Assembly (NCBI RefSeq): GCF_024746815.1
Contig: NZ_CP080525.1
Coordinates: 2,046,001-2,110,000 of the forward strand
DNA: 64,000 nucleotides
Direction: 5' to 3'
Source: Mesorhizobium sp. AR07
GTDB taxonomy: Bacteria > Pseudomonadota > Alphaproteobacteria > Rhizobiales > Rhizobiaceae
Part shown: one piece after another, positions 40,938 through 51,277 of the stretch
Position numbering within the stretch: the stretch's first letter is position 1
Layout: the number at the start of each line of letters is the position of its first letter
Program-made: the position numbers and the translations under genes
Notes under the pieces: model-generated
Database searches by the model: none
Told to the model about the DNA's origin: nothing
What the model saw: only the letters and a program-made list of their open reading frames with translations

Positions 40938-41519
40938 CTACTTCTGGTTCCATTTGCGCACGACCGGCTCGCTCAAATCGTGCTCGTAGCCGAGCACGCT
41001 GATGCTCGCCGTATCCAGCACGAACAGCGCGCCGCCTTCCGGCGGCAGGCCGATCCAGCGCGCCGCCAGCACACGCAGGAAATGCGCGCTGGAAAACACC
41101 AGGATGCTGACATTGGCCTTGCGCAGCGCGGCGATGATCGTATCGGCCCGCGCGCCGACGTCGGCGGCCATCTCACCCTTCGGGCAGCCATCGCGAAACA
41201 CATTCCAGCCCGGCCGCTCGGCCAGGATCTGTTTTGTCGTCAGCCCCTCATAGGCGCCGTAGTCCCACTCCTGCAGATCGTCCTTCTTGACGCTCTCGGC
41301 ACCGAAGCCGGCGAGCACGCTGGTGTTGTAGGCGCGCTGCGACGGGCTCGACCAAACGGCCGAGAACGACAGGCCTTTCAGCCGCTCAGCCACGCCGCGC
41401 GCGGCCGCCTCGCCGGCCGGCGTCAGCGGCATGTCGGTGCGGCCGGTGTGCTGCCCTGAAAGGCTCCACGCCGTCTCACCATGCCGGACCAGATGGATTT
41501 GGGGAAACGTGCTGCTCAT
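40938..41519 (-). CDS. Histidine phosphatase family protein
   Basis: 193 aa, cytosolic. HLVRHGETAWSLSGQHTGRT is the phosphoglycerate-mutase-like catalytic motif. EWDYGAYEGLT supplies the general acid and SSAHFLRVLAARWIG the second His. The likely activity is on small sugar phosphates. The ATG at 41519 follows GAAGGGCGCCCGC. Confidence 0.85.
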   Translation of the reverse strand: MSSTFPQIHLVRHGETAWSLSGQHTGRTDMPLTPAGEAAARGVAERLKGLSFSAVWSSPSQRAYNTSVLAGFGAESVKKDDLQEWDYGAYEGLTTKQILAERPGWNVFRDGCPKGEMAADVGARADTIIAALRKANVSILVFSSAHFLRVLAARWIGLPPEGGALFVLDTASISVLGYEHDLSEPVVRKWNQK

Positions 41520-41823
41520 GCGGGCGCCCTTCGAAGTTGCCGGCACTGTAAAGGACGATGCGGGAAAGGGGAATCTGGGTGGAGCCGAAAGAGTATGCCA
41601 GGCGGCGTCCGCTCACTGGGCAATTGCTTCAGTTTGAATTGGTAACTCCGAGCGTTTGCGGGATCCACAATTGATCTCTTCAACACGCGATGGCACCTGG
41701 CCCTGATCCGCATCGAGCTGGCCCTGTGATGAGCCCGATGGCGCAACTATATCAAGGTCAGCCTCGACAAGGCTCCCGCCACCACAAGGGCGCATCGGCC
41801 CTGCACAACAGGTCAAGATCATC
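41520..41823. other. Intergenic region, no gene seen
   Basis: Open frames here are shadows or lack starts. It should hold the divergent promoters of the phosphatase and universal-stress genes; no EcfG box is seen. Confidence 0.4.
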
Positions 41824-42273
41824 ATGTACACACATTTGCTGATTGCCACGGACGGATCGGAACTGGCCGACAAGGGCGTTGCCCAAGGCCTGGCGCTGGC
41901 CAGCCGCCTCGGCGCCACGGTTACCTTCGTCAACGTCACCGAGCCATTCCCGTTGTTCGCCTGGGGCGGCGCCATGGCCGGCTATGCCGCGGGCGACGAA
42001 TTGGCCGCCTATAAGGAAGAGGCGGGCCGATTTGCCAGGGAAGTGCTCGACAAATGCAAGGCGTCCGCCGATCTGGCCAACGTGCGCGCCAAGGTCGTGC
42101 ATATCGAGGACAAGAAGCCCGCCGAGGCGATCCTGGAACTGTCGCAGGCGCAGGGCTGCGACCTGATCGTGATGGCCTCGCACGGGCGCCGGGGACTGGG
42201 CAGGCTGCTTTTGGGCAGCCAGACCGCCGAGGTGCTGTCCTTCACCGAGATTCCGGTTCTGGTGGTTCGCTAG
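41824..42273 (+). CDS. Universal stress protein
   Basis: 149 aa, UspA fold. LLIATDGSELADKGVAQGLA opens it, and SHGRRGLGRLLLGSQTAEVL contains the G-x2-G-x9-G-S ATP-binding motif, so it belongs to the ATP-binding subgroup. Such proteins support survival under stress. Confidence 0.9.
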   Translation: MYTHLLIATDGSELADKGVAQGLALASRLGATVTFVNVTEPFPLFAWGGAMAGYAAGDELAAYKEEAGRFAREVLDKCKASADLANVRAKVVHIEDKKPAEAILELSQAQGCDLIVMASHGRRGLGRLLLGSQTAEVLSFTEIPVLVVR

Positions 42274-42344
42274 GTCCTAGCCCTAAGAGACGGAAACCGG
42301 CATGCGTCGGCCATTCGTTAACCGCGCCCAGAGGAAAACTACGA

Positions 42345-42902
42345 ATGGCGGATGACGGTAGCATCAGGATAATCCCCGGCAGAACGCCGCAATCCGCAGC
42401 CATGCTAGCAGACGTCAAACGAGCGATGGCGATCACCGCCAGTCTCAACCGTTTGACGTTCAGCGACGCGGATGAAATCCGCACCGTGTTCAGCGAACTC
42501 ATCGGCAAGAAGGTTGACGACAGCTTTTTGCTGATCCCACCGTTCTACACGACCGGTGGGGCCGACATCTGTATCGGCCGCAATGTTTTCATAAATCAGA
42601 ACTGCACTTTTTATGATCTTGGAGGGCTCGACATTGCCGACGATGTGATGATCGGGCCGAATGTGAGCCTCATCACGTCAGGCCATCCCGTCGAGCCGTC
42701 CCGGCGGCGCGCCTTCACAATTGCAAAGCCGATCGTCATTGAACGAAACGCCTGGATCGCAGCCGGCGCAACGGTCATCGGCGGCGTGACGGTCGGCGAA
42801 AACTCTGTTGTTGCGGCGGGTTCCGTAGTCAGCCGGAACGTTCCCCCGAACACGCTTGTCGGAGGAAACCCGGCGAGGGTCATTCGTTCCATTGCCGAGT
42901 GA
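42345..42902 (+). CDS. Maltose/galactoside O-acetyltransferase-like protein
   Basis: 185 aa. A left-handed beta-helix of hexapeptide repeats (ICIGRNVFINQNCTFYDLGG, VMIGPNVSLITSGHPV, WIAAGATVIGGVTVGENSVV) and the end GGNPARVIR are diagnostic of the LacA/NodL/Maa family. It transfers acetyl from acetyl-CoA to a sugar hydroxyl; the catalytic His is in SGHPV. In rhizobia NodL acts on Nod factors, but nothing here points to nodulation. The ATG follows AGAGGAAAACTACGA. Confidence 0.85.
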   Translation: MADDGSIRIIPGRTPQSAAMLADVKRAMAITASLNRLTFSDADEIRTVFSELIGKKVDDSFLLIPPFYTTGGADICIGRNVFINQNCTFYDLGGLDIADDVMIGPNVSLITSGHPVEPSRRRAFTIAKPIVIERNAWIAAGATVIGGVTVGENSVVAAGSVVSRNVPPNTLVGGNPARVIRSIAE

Positions 42903-42910
42903 GGGCAACC

Positions 42911-43660
42911 TCACCACAGCGCCTCCAGCGCAAGGTACCCCCCCAGCGCCAGCAGTCCGAAGAAGAACACCGTGCGGAAGGTCTCGACGCTCATCCGCTG
43001 GTGCAGCGCCTGACCGGCGAACATGCCGGCCAGCGCCGGCGCCAGTACCACGACCGACGCCGCCAGCTGCGCCGCTGGCGACGTGAAGGCGCCGGTCCTG
43101 AACAGCCCGATGGCAAGGGCCGCCGTCGAGACGGTGAAGGACAGGCCGAGCGCCTGGATCAGGTCCTCCTTCTCCAGCCGCAGCGATTGCAGATAGGGCA
43201 CCGCCGGGATGACGAAGATGCCGGTGGCGCCGGTGACCAGCCCGGTCGCTACCCCGACCAGCGGCGACACCCACGCCTCGTGGCGCGCCGGTGTGGTGAA
43301 GCCGGCCTTGGCGAGGCCGACAAGGGCATAGAGCACCAGCGCCGCGCCCAGCCCCGCCGAGGCGAACGCCGTGTGCGTGCCGGTCAAAAGGCCGGCGCCG
43401 GCGATAGTGCCGGGCATCACGCCGGCCATCATCGTCGACAGCCGTTTGCACAAGTCGCCGAAGGACGGACCGGTCAGCAATTGCCAAAGGTTGGTGACCA
43501 GCGACGGGATCAGCAGCAAAGCGGCGGCTTGCGCCGGCGGCATCGTCACCGCCAGCAGCTCCATCGCCACGGTCGGCAGCCCCATGCCGACGACACCCTT
43601 GACCAGGCCGGCGGCAAGGAAGACCGCGCCGATCCAGGCGAGGACGCCGACGCTCAGCAT
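42911..43660 (-). CDS. TauE/SafE-type membrane permease
   Basis: 249 aa, about eight membrane segments. GLVKGVVGMGLPTVAMELLA and the second repeat GVATGLVTGATGIFVIPAVP are the duplicated TauE/SafE signatures. The family exports sulfite or organosulfonate-derived anions. Its stop faces the acetyltransferase stop eight bases away. Confidence 0.85.
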   Translation of the reverse strand: MLSVGVLAWIGAVFLAAGLVKGVVGMGLPTVAMELLAVTMPPAQAAALLLIPSLVTNLWQLLTGPSFGDLCKRLSTMMAGVMPGTIAGAGLLTGTHTAFASAGLGAALVLYALVGLAKAGFTTPARHEAWVSPLVGVATGLVTGATGIFVIPAVPYLQSLRLEKEDLIQALGLSFTVSTAALAIGLFRTGAFTSPAAQLAASVVVLAPALAGMFAGQALHQRMSVETFRTVFFFGLLALGGYLALEALW

Positions 43661-43687
43661 GGTGGCCCCTTCAGAACAGCGACCGGG

Positions 43688-43906
43688 TCAGTCATGCAAC
43701 AACATGTCGGTCGCGTCGGCGTCCGGGCTGGCGGCATCGGGAAAGGGTTTTGCCGGCACGGCATCGCGGCTGACGGGAGCGACCGTCGCCGTACAACCTC
43801 GCAAGCCGGATTCCGCCCGCACTGCCGCAAGGCAAGCCACTGCGATGGCCAGCACGATCGCCGTGCTTTCAAGAATGCCGGGCCGGCCTGACGCTCGTTC
43901 GCTCAT
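43688..43906 (-). CDS. Small single-span hypothetical protein
   Basis: 72 aa with one membrane segment (ESTAIVLAIAVACLAAVRAE) and a short polar tail rich in Asp and Ala. GGAG seven bases before the ATG supports the start. It lies 27 bases upstream of the TauE gene and may be cotranscribed. No family recognised. Confidence 0.45.
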   Translation of the reverse strand: MSERASGRPGILESTAIVLAIAVACLAAVRAESGLRGCTATVAPVSRDAVPAKPFPDAASPDADATDMLLHD

Positions 43907-44052
43907 CACACATCTCCAGCCGAAACTGTTTGACGAAGATGCCGGCCGGCCACAATGTGGAAGTTGCGATGTCAGCCTTCGGCCAGGACGAAGGCTGAAG
44001 CTGGGAGCCGCCCGGCCTTGCCTGGCTGCCGGACCGTTTGCAGGAGCAAAAA

Positions 44053-44925
44053 ATGCGCTTCGATCTGGTCGATCTCCGACTGTTCCTGCTGGTGGCCGAG
44101 CGCGGCAGCATCACCCATGGCGCCGAACTCGCCGGGCTGGCTTTGGCCTCGGCCAGCGCCCGCATCAAGGGCATGGAGGAACGCCTCGGCGCGCCGCTGC
44201 TTGAGCGCCGCCGTCGTGGCGTGGTTCCGACTGCGGCTGGACAGGCGCTGCTCCACCATGCGCGCGCCGTGCAGAACCAGATCGAGGCGATGGCCGGTGA
44301 CCTCGGCGCCTACGCCACCGGCCTGCGCGCGCGCGTCCGGCTGCAGGCCAACACCGCAGCCACCAGCGAGCTGCTGCCCGAAATCCTGCCGGCTTTCCTT
44401 GTCGCGCATCCCCAGATCGACATCGATCTCGACGAGCGCCCCAGCCACGTGATCGCCGAGGCGGTAGCGAGCGGTGCGGCCGATCTCGGCATCGCCGCGA
44501 CCTGGGCCGGTCTTTCGCATCTCGAACAGAAACCGTTCTTCATCGATCGGCTGGTGGTGATCGCCGCGCGGAACTGGTCGGGCCTCGAAGGCCGTACAGT
44601 CAGCCTCGCGGGCGTTCTCGGGGAATCCTTTGTCGGTCTGAGCACCGGCCACGCGCTGCAGGAGCACATCACGCGGCAGGCCGCCCGCCTTGGCGGCCAT
44701 CTGCATGTCCGCATCCGCGTGCCTGGCCTCGACAACGTCTGCCGGCTTGTCGCGCAAGGCGCGGGCATCGCCATCGTGCCGCAAAGTGCGGCGCGCCGGT
44801 CGGCACGCACGCTGCGCAGCCTGCGCCTGACCGACGACTGGGCAACGCGCCAGCTCAATCTGTGCGCCCGCCGCTTCGATGAGTTGACGCCGCAAGCGAA
44901 ATTGCTGGCCGCCGCGCTGGTCTGA
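44053..44925 (+). CDS. LysR family regulator
   Basis: 290 aa. LRLFLLVAERGSITHGAELA, GLALASASARIKGMEERLGA is the helix-turn-helix. The effector domain follows with ELLPEILPAFLVAHPQIDID. GGAGCAAAAA precedes the ATG. It is divergent from the TauE-type permease and its small partner, which it probably regulates. Confidence 0.85.
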   Translation: MRFDLVDLRLFLLVAERGSITHGAELAGLALASASARIKGMEERLGAPLLERRRRGVVPTAAGQALLHHARAVQNQIEAMAGDLGAYATGLRARVRLQANTAATSELLPEILPAFLVAHPQIDIDLDERPSHVIAEAVASGAADLGIAATWAGLSHLEQKPFFIDRLVVIAARNWSGLEGRTVSLAGVLGESFVGLSTGHALQEHITRQAARLGGHLHVRIRVPGLDNVCRLVAQGAGIAIVPQSAARRSARTLRSLRLTDDWATRQLNLCARRFDELTPQAKLLAAALV

Positions 44926-45065
44926 AGCCCCGCCGGCACCCACAACGGCGCGCCAAGCGGCGCCAACATATCCCACCAGCGCTGAATCATTGCCTTGCAT
45001 TTCAAAAATCCGTGACGTAGCTTGTTTGCATATAGGCAAAATTATTGCCTGAATTTTTTCCTTTT

Positions 45066-45587
45066 GTGAAAGACAGGACCTTGCGGGAACATCTCGATCT
45101 GACCGATCGGCGGCTGGTCAAACAGCTGTCGCAGGACGCGCAGCCGGGCATCAACCGGATTGCAGAGATACTGGCGATTTCGGTGCCGACGGTGCGCACG
45201 CGGCTGCGCAATCTGCTTGACCGCAACCTGCTCAAGATCGTCGGGCTCTTGAACCTGACCGAGCGCCCCGAGCTGATCTCGGCCATTGTCGGCATCAACG
45301 CCCAAGGGCGCGGCCGTGCCCGCGAACTGGCGCAGCGCATTTCCGAACTGCCCTTCGTCAACTCGGCTTCGGTGGTCACCGGGCGCTTCGACATCATCGT
45401 CGACGTGACGGTGGCCGGTGATGTCGCCGATCTCTACCGCGTCACCAGCGAGCTGATCCCGGGTGCCGGCGAGCCGGGCGAAGTCGTGCGCAGCGAGACC
45501 TTCGTCGTCATGGCGTCCTGCAACAAATGGGTCAGCCTGCCGGAAGGCTGCTGGTCGGACGACAGCGTCCGCAAGGAGCCGGCATGA
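45066..45587 (+). CDS. Lrp/AsnC family regulator
   Basis: 173 aa. LTDRRLVKQLSQDAQPGINR, IAEILAISVPTVRTRLRNLL is the AsnC helix-turn-helix. VNSASVVTGRFDIIVDVTVA belongs to the ligand-binding RAM domain. These sense amino acids. The start is uncertain (GTG 45066, TTG 45045 or 45081), with no ribosome site. It overlaps the next gene by four bases (ATGA), so it heads and probably controls the operon to 49856. Confidence 0.85.
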   Translation: MKDRTLREHLDLTDRRLVKQLSQDAQPGINRIAEILAISVPTVRTRLRNLLDRNLLKIVGLLNLTERPELISAIVGINAQGRGRARELAQRISELPFVNSASVVTGRFDIIVDVTVAGDVADLYRVTSELIPGAGEPGEVVRSETFVVMASCNKWVSLPEGCWSDDSVRKEPA

Positions 45588-46744
45588 GAATAGCGGTTCT
45601 CGGCGGCCTCGGCCTGCAGGGCCGGGCGGCGATCGCCGATCTCGTCGCCAGCGGTGTCGAGGAGGTGGTCTGCGTCGACACGGCGCCGGACGGTGCGGCT
45701 CGCCTTGCCGGCCTGGCCGACCTAGCCCGCGTGCGCTTCATGGTACCCGAGGGCGCGATCGGCCCGGCGCTGGCCAATGTGCTGGCGGATGTCGACGCCG
45801 TCATCGACCTGTTGCCGCAGCCGCTGATGCGCGAAGCGATCCAGGCCGCGATCGCAACGCGCACGCCGCTGGTGACCACCAATTACGGCAAGGCCATCGC
45901 CGACCTGGCGCCGGCGGCTGAACAGGCCGGCGTCTCGATCATGACCGAATGCGGGCTCGATCCCGGCATCGACCTGGTGCTCTACGCGCGCGCCGCAAGG
46001 CAGTTCGATAGCATCACCGCGATCGATTCCTATTGCGGCGGCATCCCCGAACCGAAGGCGATGGCCAAGCCGCTGTGCTACAAGGTGAGCTGGAACTTCG
46101 ACATGGTTCTGGTCAGCCAGAACCGCGACAGCGTGATGATCGAGGACGGCGAACGCGTCGAGGTGCCGGCCGGCCGGCAGCACGACAATCCTTTCATTCA
46201 CGAGATCGAGGTCGCCGGCCTGGGCACGCTGGAAGCCTTCCCCAATGGCGATGCGCTGCATTATGTCGAGATGCTGGCCGCGGCAAAAGGGCTGCGCCGC
46301 TCCGGCCGCTATACGCTGCGCTGGCCGGGATGGTCGGCCTTCTGGGCGCCGCTGAAGGAACTCGGCTTCCTCTCCGAGGACAAGGTTTCCGGTACCGCGG
46401 TGAGCCCGCGCGAATTCCTCGGCCGGCTGCTTGGGCCGCAACTGCAATATGGTCCCGGCGAGAAGGATCTGTGCGTGATGCGCAATGTCTTTTCCGGTCT
46501 CGAAAGCGGCCGCCGCAAGACCGTGACGTCGGACCTGATCATCGAGCGCGACCTGGCCTCCGGCCTGTTCGGCATGAGCCTCGGCGTCGGCTATCCCGCC
46601 AGCATCGTGGCGCAGATGCTGGCGCAGCGCGCGATCACCAAACCAGGCCTGCTCAACCCGCTGCTCGATGTGCCCGATGGCCCTTTCTTCGACGAACTGG
46701 CCAGGCGCGGCATCACCGTAGCCGAGACGGTGGCCTGGGACTGA
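45584..46744 (+). CDS. Saccharopine dehydrogenase-like oxidoreductase
   Basis: 386 aa. AVLGGLGLQGRAAIADLVAS is the NAD(P) loop. VDAVIDLLPQPLMREAIQAA and ECGLDPGIDLVLYARAARQF, then YCGGIPEPKAMAKPL, are typical of saccharopine-dehydrogenase/lysine-ketoglutarate-reductase-like enzymes. Together with an Lrp regulator and a polar amino-acid importer it probably catabolises an amino acid or opine-like compound (inference). AAGGAGCCGGC precedes the ATG. Confidence 0.8.
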   Translation: MRIAVLGGLGLQGRAAIADLVASGVEEVVCVDTAPDGAARLAGLADLARVRFMVPEGAIGPALANVLADVDAVIDLLPQPLMREAIQAAIATRTPLVTTNYGKAIADLAPAAEQAGVSIMTECGLDPGIDLVLYARAARQFDSITAIDSYCGGIPEPKAMAKPLCYKVSWNFDMVLVSQNRDSVMIEDGERVEVPAGRQHDNPFIHEIEVAGLGTLEAFPNGDALHYVEMLAAAKGLRRSGRYTLRWPGWSAFWAPLKELGFLSEDKVSGTAVSPREFLGRLLGPQLQYGPGEKDLCVMRNVFSGLESGRRKTVTSDLIIERDLASGLFGMSLGVGYPASIVAQMLAQRAITKPGLLNPLLDVPDGPFFDELARRGITVAETVAWD

Positions 46745-46848
46745 GAATTTTCGAACGGTGGCTGCCGCCGGCAACGGCGCTGCCGTTCAAAAAAAGGCCC
46801 AAGGGAATCCGCGGGCGAGACATCAACGACAACAGGGAGGAATGCCAA

Positions 46849-47637
46849 ATGAAGCTTGCCAGACTTTTCATCGCCGGACTTGCCCTCGCCGGGCTCACCG
46901 CTGCCGCCAGCGCCGGAACGCTGGACGACATCACCAAGCGCGGAGAACTGCGCGTCGCCGTGCAGACACAGGGACCGCCCTTCTCGCTGGTCGGCGCCAA
47001 TGGCGAACGCACAGGCAGTTCGGTCGAACTGGCCGAACTGATGGCCAAGGAAATGGGCGTCAAGATCACCTTCCTCGACTTCGACTGGGACGGATTGATC
47101 CCGGCGCTCTTGTCGGGCAAGGCCGACCTTCTGGTCGCCGACATGACGCCGACGCTGGCGCGCGGCATGAAGGTCGCCTTCACCACACCTTACATGTACA
47201 CGGGCAGCACCGTCTTCACCAAGGCCGGCAGCAAGTTCAAGACCACCGAGGACTGCAAGGCCAAGGGCACCAAGATCGCCGTGCTGCTTGGCGCCACCGG
47301 CGAGAAGGAAGCCAAGACCGCCTTCCCCGATGCCGACATCAAGAGCTACAAGGGCGGCGGTCCGCTGCTGCTCGATGCCGTCAACAACGGCCAGGCCGAT
47401 TGCGGCGTCAATGACGTCTCGGCCGTCAAAGGCCAGTCGACCGCCTATCCGGCCGGCACCTTCACCATCATGCCGGAACTTTTGTCGAAGGAGCCGCTTG
47501 CCTTCGCCACCCGCTATGACGAGCCGGACCTGTTGATCTGGATGAACCTGTTCCTCAACCAGGTCAACATCGACGGCCGCCTGCAGAAGAACCTCGACTA
47601 CTGGGTCAATTCCGACGCCTGGAAGAAGGACCACTAA
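46849..47637 (+). CDS. Polar amino-acid ABC transporter, binding protein
   Basis: 262 aa with a signal peptide (1-22, LFIAGLALAGLTAAASA). ITKRGELRVAVQTQGPPFSL, FDWDGLIPALLSGKADLLVA and MTPTLARGMKVAFTTPYMYT are the SBP_bac_3 fold for polar amino acids. GGGAGGAATGCCAA precedes the ATG. Two Cys in the mature domain (DCKAKG, ADCGVND) could form a disulfide. Confidence 0.9.
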   Translation: MKLARLFIAGLALAGLTAAASAGTLDDITKRGELRVAVQTQGPPFSLVGANGERTGSSVELAELMAKEMGVKITFLDFDWDGLIPALLSGKADLLVADMTPTLARGMKVAFTTPYMYTGSTVFTKAGSKFKTTEDCKAKGTKIAVLLGATGEKEAKTAFPDADIKSYKGGGPLLLDAVNNGQADCGVNDVSAVKGQSTAYPAGTFTIMPELLSKEPLAFATRYDEPDLLIWMNLFLNQVNIDGRLQKNLDYWVNSDAWKKDH

Positions 47638-47728
47638 GCAGCCATAGAACCCGGGCGGTTTCGCGCGTCTTGAGCGCCGCGAAGCCGCCCGGACTTCCGC
47701 TTCGCCCGCTTCGGGGAATAGCCCAGCG

Positions 47729-48400
47729 ATGCTCGAAAATTTCAGTTTCCGCACCATCGTCGAATACCTGCCTCTGTTCGGGCAAGGCCTGGTCACGACG
47801 GTCTGGCTGTCGGCGCTGTCCTTTGCCGGTGCGCTTGCCGTCGGCATCGTGCTGTGTGCCATGAACCTGCAGCGCGGCTGGCTGTTTCGCGCCCCGGCCA
47901 AGGCCTATATCGACGCCGTGCGCGCCACGCCCTTGCTGGCGCAGCTCTATTTCCTCTATTTCGGCCTGCCCCGGCTCGGCTTCGTCCTGCCAGAGCTCGT
48001 CGTCGGCATCCTGGCGCTGTCGCTGAACAGCGGCGCCTATGTCGCGGAAATCATTCGCGCCGGCATCCTGTCGATCCCGCGCGGCCAGGTCGAAGCCAGC
48101 GTCGCCTCGGGCATGACCTATGTGCAGCGCATGCGCCTGGTCATCCTGCCGCAAGCCTTCAAGGTGACGATTCCGCCGCTGCTCGGCCAGGCGATCGTGC
48201 TAGTCAAGGATTCCGCCCTGCTGTCGCTGATCTCGGTCGCCGAGCTGACACGCGCCGGCCAGTTGCTCGCCTCCGACCGCTTCATGCCGGCGGAGGGTTT
48301 TCTCACCATCGCCGCCTTCTATCTCTTGCTCTACTACTGCCTGAAGGCACTGGCTGTTGTCTCCAGCCGCTGGCTCGGCTCCGCGGGGGCACGGACATGA
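47729..48400 (+). CDS. Polar amino-acid ABC transporter, permease 1
   Basis: 223 aa, about five membrane spans. [40 protein letters not shown] and [20 protein letters not shown] hold the HisM-type signature and the EAA coupling loop. It overlaps the second permease by four bases. Confidence 0.9.
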   Translation: MLENFSFRTIVEYLPLFGQGLVTTVWLSALSFAGALAVGIVLCAMNLQRGWLFRAPAKAYIDAVRATPLLAQLYFLYFGLPRLGFVLPELVVGILALSLNSGAYVAEIIRAGILSIPRGQVEASVASGMTYVQRMRLVILPQAFKVTIPPLLGQAIVLVKDSALLSLISVAELTRAGQLLASDRFMPAEGFLTIAAFYLLLYYCLKALAVVSSRWLGSAGART

Positions 48401-49071
48401 TCTGGCAACAGCTGCAAAGCCTCGCCGGCAGCTATCCGCTGGCACTGCGCGGCCTCGGCATGACGGTGGTGCTGTCGCTGATCAGCCTGGTGCTCGGCAC
48501 CTTGCTCGGCTTCGGCCTCGGCATCTTGAGGACCGGCGGCAACCGGCTGATCGGCAACGTCATCGGCGCCTGGGTCGACCTGATCCGCGGCACGCCGTTC
48601 CTGGTGCAGATCTTCCTGATCTTCTTCATCCTGCCGGAATTCGGCATCGAGCTGGACGCCTTCACCGCCGGCATCATCGCGCTGACCAATCTTGCCGCCT
48701 GCTTCATCTGCGAGATCGTCGCCGCTGGCATCCGCTCGGTGCCGACCGGACAGGTCGAGGCGGCACTTGCGTCCGGCCTGTCGCGCTGGCAGCGCATGCG
48801 CCAGGTGGTGCTGCCGCAGGCGATGCGCATCGTGCTGCCGCCGCTGGTCGGGCAATATGTATTGCTGATCAAGGATTCTTCGGTCGTTTCGGCGATCGGA
48901 CTGACCGATCTCACCCGCGTCGGCTGGCTGGTGGTGCAGCGTGTGCCGAACGGCCTGCTCGTCTTCTTCCTCGTCGGCGTCGGCTATTTCATCGTCTGTT
49001 ATCCCCTGATCATGCTCGCCCGCAGGCTCGAGCGGCGCATGGGTGCGGCGCATGGCGAGGTGCAATTGTGA
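48397..49071 (+). CDS. Polar amino-acid ABC transporter, permease 2
   Basis: 224 aa. [40 protein letters not shown] and [20 protein letters not shown] are the same signatures as in permease 1, with which it forms the heterodimeric channel. The ATG overlaps the upstream stop. Confidence 0.9.
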   Translation: MIWQQLQSLAGSYPLALRGLGMTVVLSLISLVLGTLLGFGLGILRTGGNRLIGNVIGAWVDLIRGTPFLVQIFLIFFILPEFGIELDAFTAGIIALTNLAACFICEIVAAGIRSVPTGQVEAALASGLSRWQRMRQVVLPQAMRIVLPPLVGQYVLLIKDSSVVSAIGLTDLTRVGWLVVQRVPNGLLVFFLVGVGYFIVCYPLIMLARRLERRMGAAHGEVQL

Positions 49072-49097
49072 CATCGAACCCCAAAGAGCCAGCAAGC

Positions 49098-49856
<759 letters not shown>

Positions 49857-49905
49857 AGCATACCGCAACGCCAGGCTTATTGTGGCTCCGAAACCAGTCG
49901 ATCGT

Positions 49906-50061
49906 TCAGGCGCCGAAGCCGGCCAAGGCTCGCATAGTTCTTGCGCGGGCTTTTGACCTGCCAGACTTCCACCCATTCGTCGCGGCTGCCGTGCCGACGA
50001 TCAGCTTGAGCGACCGTGCCTGGGGGCAACCCGGCAACTCGAGAGTCCTCGCCGTGGTCAT
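49906..50061 (-). CDS. Short downstream frame of the RES gene, possibly frameshifted
   Basis: 51 codons. The ATG overlaps the RES stop (ATGA), suggesting coupling (TARTLELPGCPQARSLKLIV). After about residue 24 the more natural continuation is in another frame (EWVEVWQVKSPRKNYASLGR, ending at 49877), so a one-base shift may have altered the end. Unknown function. Confidence 0.35.
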   Translation of the reverse strand: MTTARTLELPGCPQARSLKLIVGTAAATNGWKSGRSKARARTMRALAGFGA

Positions 50062-50756
50062 GTGACCGACAGAACCTTTCCCGTATCGTGCTGGCGCACG
50101 AAATCCACGCGCGCGCCGTCCCAATGATAGCTGTAATGGCGGCCCTGGACGGGAATGCTGATCGCGTCGGGCCAGAAGACGCCGATGCAGCGCCCACCCG
50201 GCATGCGCACGCTGTTCCACGCCAGCCCGTCGCTGCCGGCCGCCCGCAGCGCCCGCCCCTGCGCCTGCGAGGCGGTGTAGTCGTCGGGGTCAAGCACGCC
50301 GGGCACGGCGTTCACATCGTCGAGGTCACGGTCGACGCTGCCGACCAGCACGCGGAAATCCGCCGTCCAGCCCGGATCCTCATGGGTGGCTCGCATGAAG
50401 TTCTGGTGGTGGTGGATGGTCTCGGCCAGCGCGACCTCTTCCGTGTCGCCGGCATAATAAATGCCGTAGCTACCATCCGAGAAGCGGCCGGGCCGCAGCA
50501 TCGAGCAATGCACGAAGGGCGCCATCACGAAGCTCGCGCCCGGACCTGCAACCCGCCGCGACGCCACCACCTTGCCGATGTCGCCGATCTCCAGCCGGAT
50601 GCGCGGGTTGGTCTTCTCCTCGACCGAGGCCAGCGCCTCCCAGTCGCGTGGATCGGCAATGTCCTCGAAGAGGTCGATCGGCGGATGGATGGAGCGGATG
50701 ATGCGAAAGGTCTGATGCCAGTGGACGCGGCGCCCGACCGCAAGCCCACTCACCAT
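50058..50756 (-). CDS. RES-domain toxin
   Basis: 232 aa. The C-terminal two thirds match the RES family: PGRFSDGSYGIYYAGDTEEV, ALAETIHHHQ and a late region with AWNSVRMPGGRCIGVFWPD. RES toxins consume NAD+ (MbcT/ParT type). Its ATG at 50756 lies seven bases inside the end of the antitoxin gene. The order antitoxin then toxin is normal for this class. Confidence 0.85.
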   Translation of the reverse strand: MVSGLAVGRRVHWHQTFRIIRSIHPPIDLFEDIADPRDWEALASVEEKTNPRIRLEIGDIGKVVASRRVAGPGASFVMAPFVHCSMLRPGRFSDGSYGIYYAGDTEEVALAETIHHHQNFMRATHEDPGWTADFRVLVGSVDRDLDDVNAVPGVLDPDDYTASQAQGRALRAAGSDGLAWNSVRMPGGRCIGVFWPDAISIPVQGRHYSYHWDGARVDFVRQHDTGKVLSVT

Positions 50757-51160
50757 GCGCCACGCTCCGCGTCGAGCCATTCGCGCATCGCGGCCAGGTC
50801 CGAGATTTCGCCGCGCAGCATCAGGTCGAGCGCCGACTGGCCGGCAAAAATGGCATTGGGTTTGCGGATCCAGGCATAGCCGCGTGCCGGCTCCGTGAAC
50901 AGATAGCGCAAGCCCTTGTGGATGCCCATCAGATGCGCCATGCGGGTGCGCAGGTCGCGGTCGATCCTGCCGATTGCGCCTTCCTTCCAGCGCGCCCAGG
51001 TGCGCGCCGACACGCCGCCAAGCAGGGTGCAGGCCTCCAGGTCGGTGAGATTCCAGGCCTTGAACAGGTTGACCGTGGTGCGCGCCAGCGCCCCCGCCTC
51101 CTCGTCTGAAATGGCACTGCCAACCGTGGCCGGCGTGATGACTATGGACTGAAGCTGCAT
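50750..51160 (-). CDS. Xre/MbcA/ParS-type antitoxin
   Basis: 136 aa. TVNLFKAWNLTDLEACTLLG, GVSARTWARWKEGAIGRID is the helix-turn-helix part. LRTRMAHLMGIHKGLRYLF, then a C-terminal ALDLMLRGEISDLAAMREWL, is the ParS/MbcA toxin-binding domain, which plugs the NAD pocket of the RES partner. AGAGGTGCAAAA precedes the ATG at 51160. It probably represses its own promoter. Confidence 0.85.
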   Translation of the reverse strand: MQLQSIVITPATVGSAISDEEAGALARTTVNLFKAWNLTDLEACTLLGGVSARTWARWKEGAIGRIDRDLRTRMAHLMGIHKGLRYLFTEPARGYAWIRKPNAIFAGQSALDLMLRGEISDLAAMREWLDAERGAW

Positions 51161-51170
51161 TTTTGCACCT

Positions 51171-51212
51171 CTGCTATTGGCAGAGATATAGCATATTTTT
51201 GCCAAATGGCAA
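51171..51212 (-). promoter_or_regulatory. Palindromic operators of the RES-Xre pair
   Basis: TCTGCTATTGGCAGA (51171-51185, 5-bp arms) and TTGCCAAATGGCAA (51199-51212, 6-bp arms) lie 10-40 bases before the antitoxin start and share a TTGGCA core. They flank an AT-rich block that may hold the -10. Confidence 0.6.
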
Positions 51213-51277
51213 GGAGAAGGCCAGTAAGCCACGGGCGATCGTTCGGATTGAACGTGCCGTCACCCCTCCCAGCGTTT

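Noticed and set aside
42345..42902. Naming the acetyltransferase nodL
   Set aside because: Family similarity only; no nodulation genes or nod boxes are visible.
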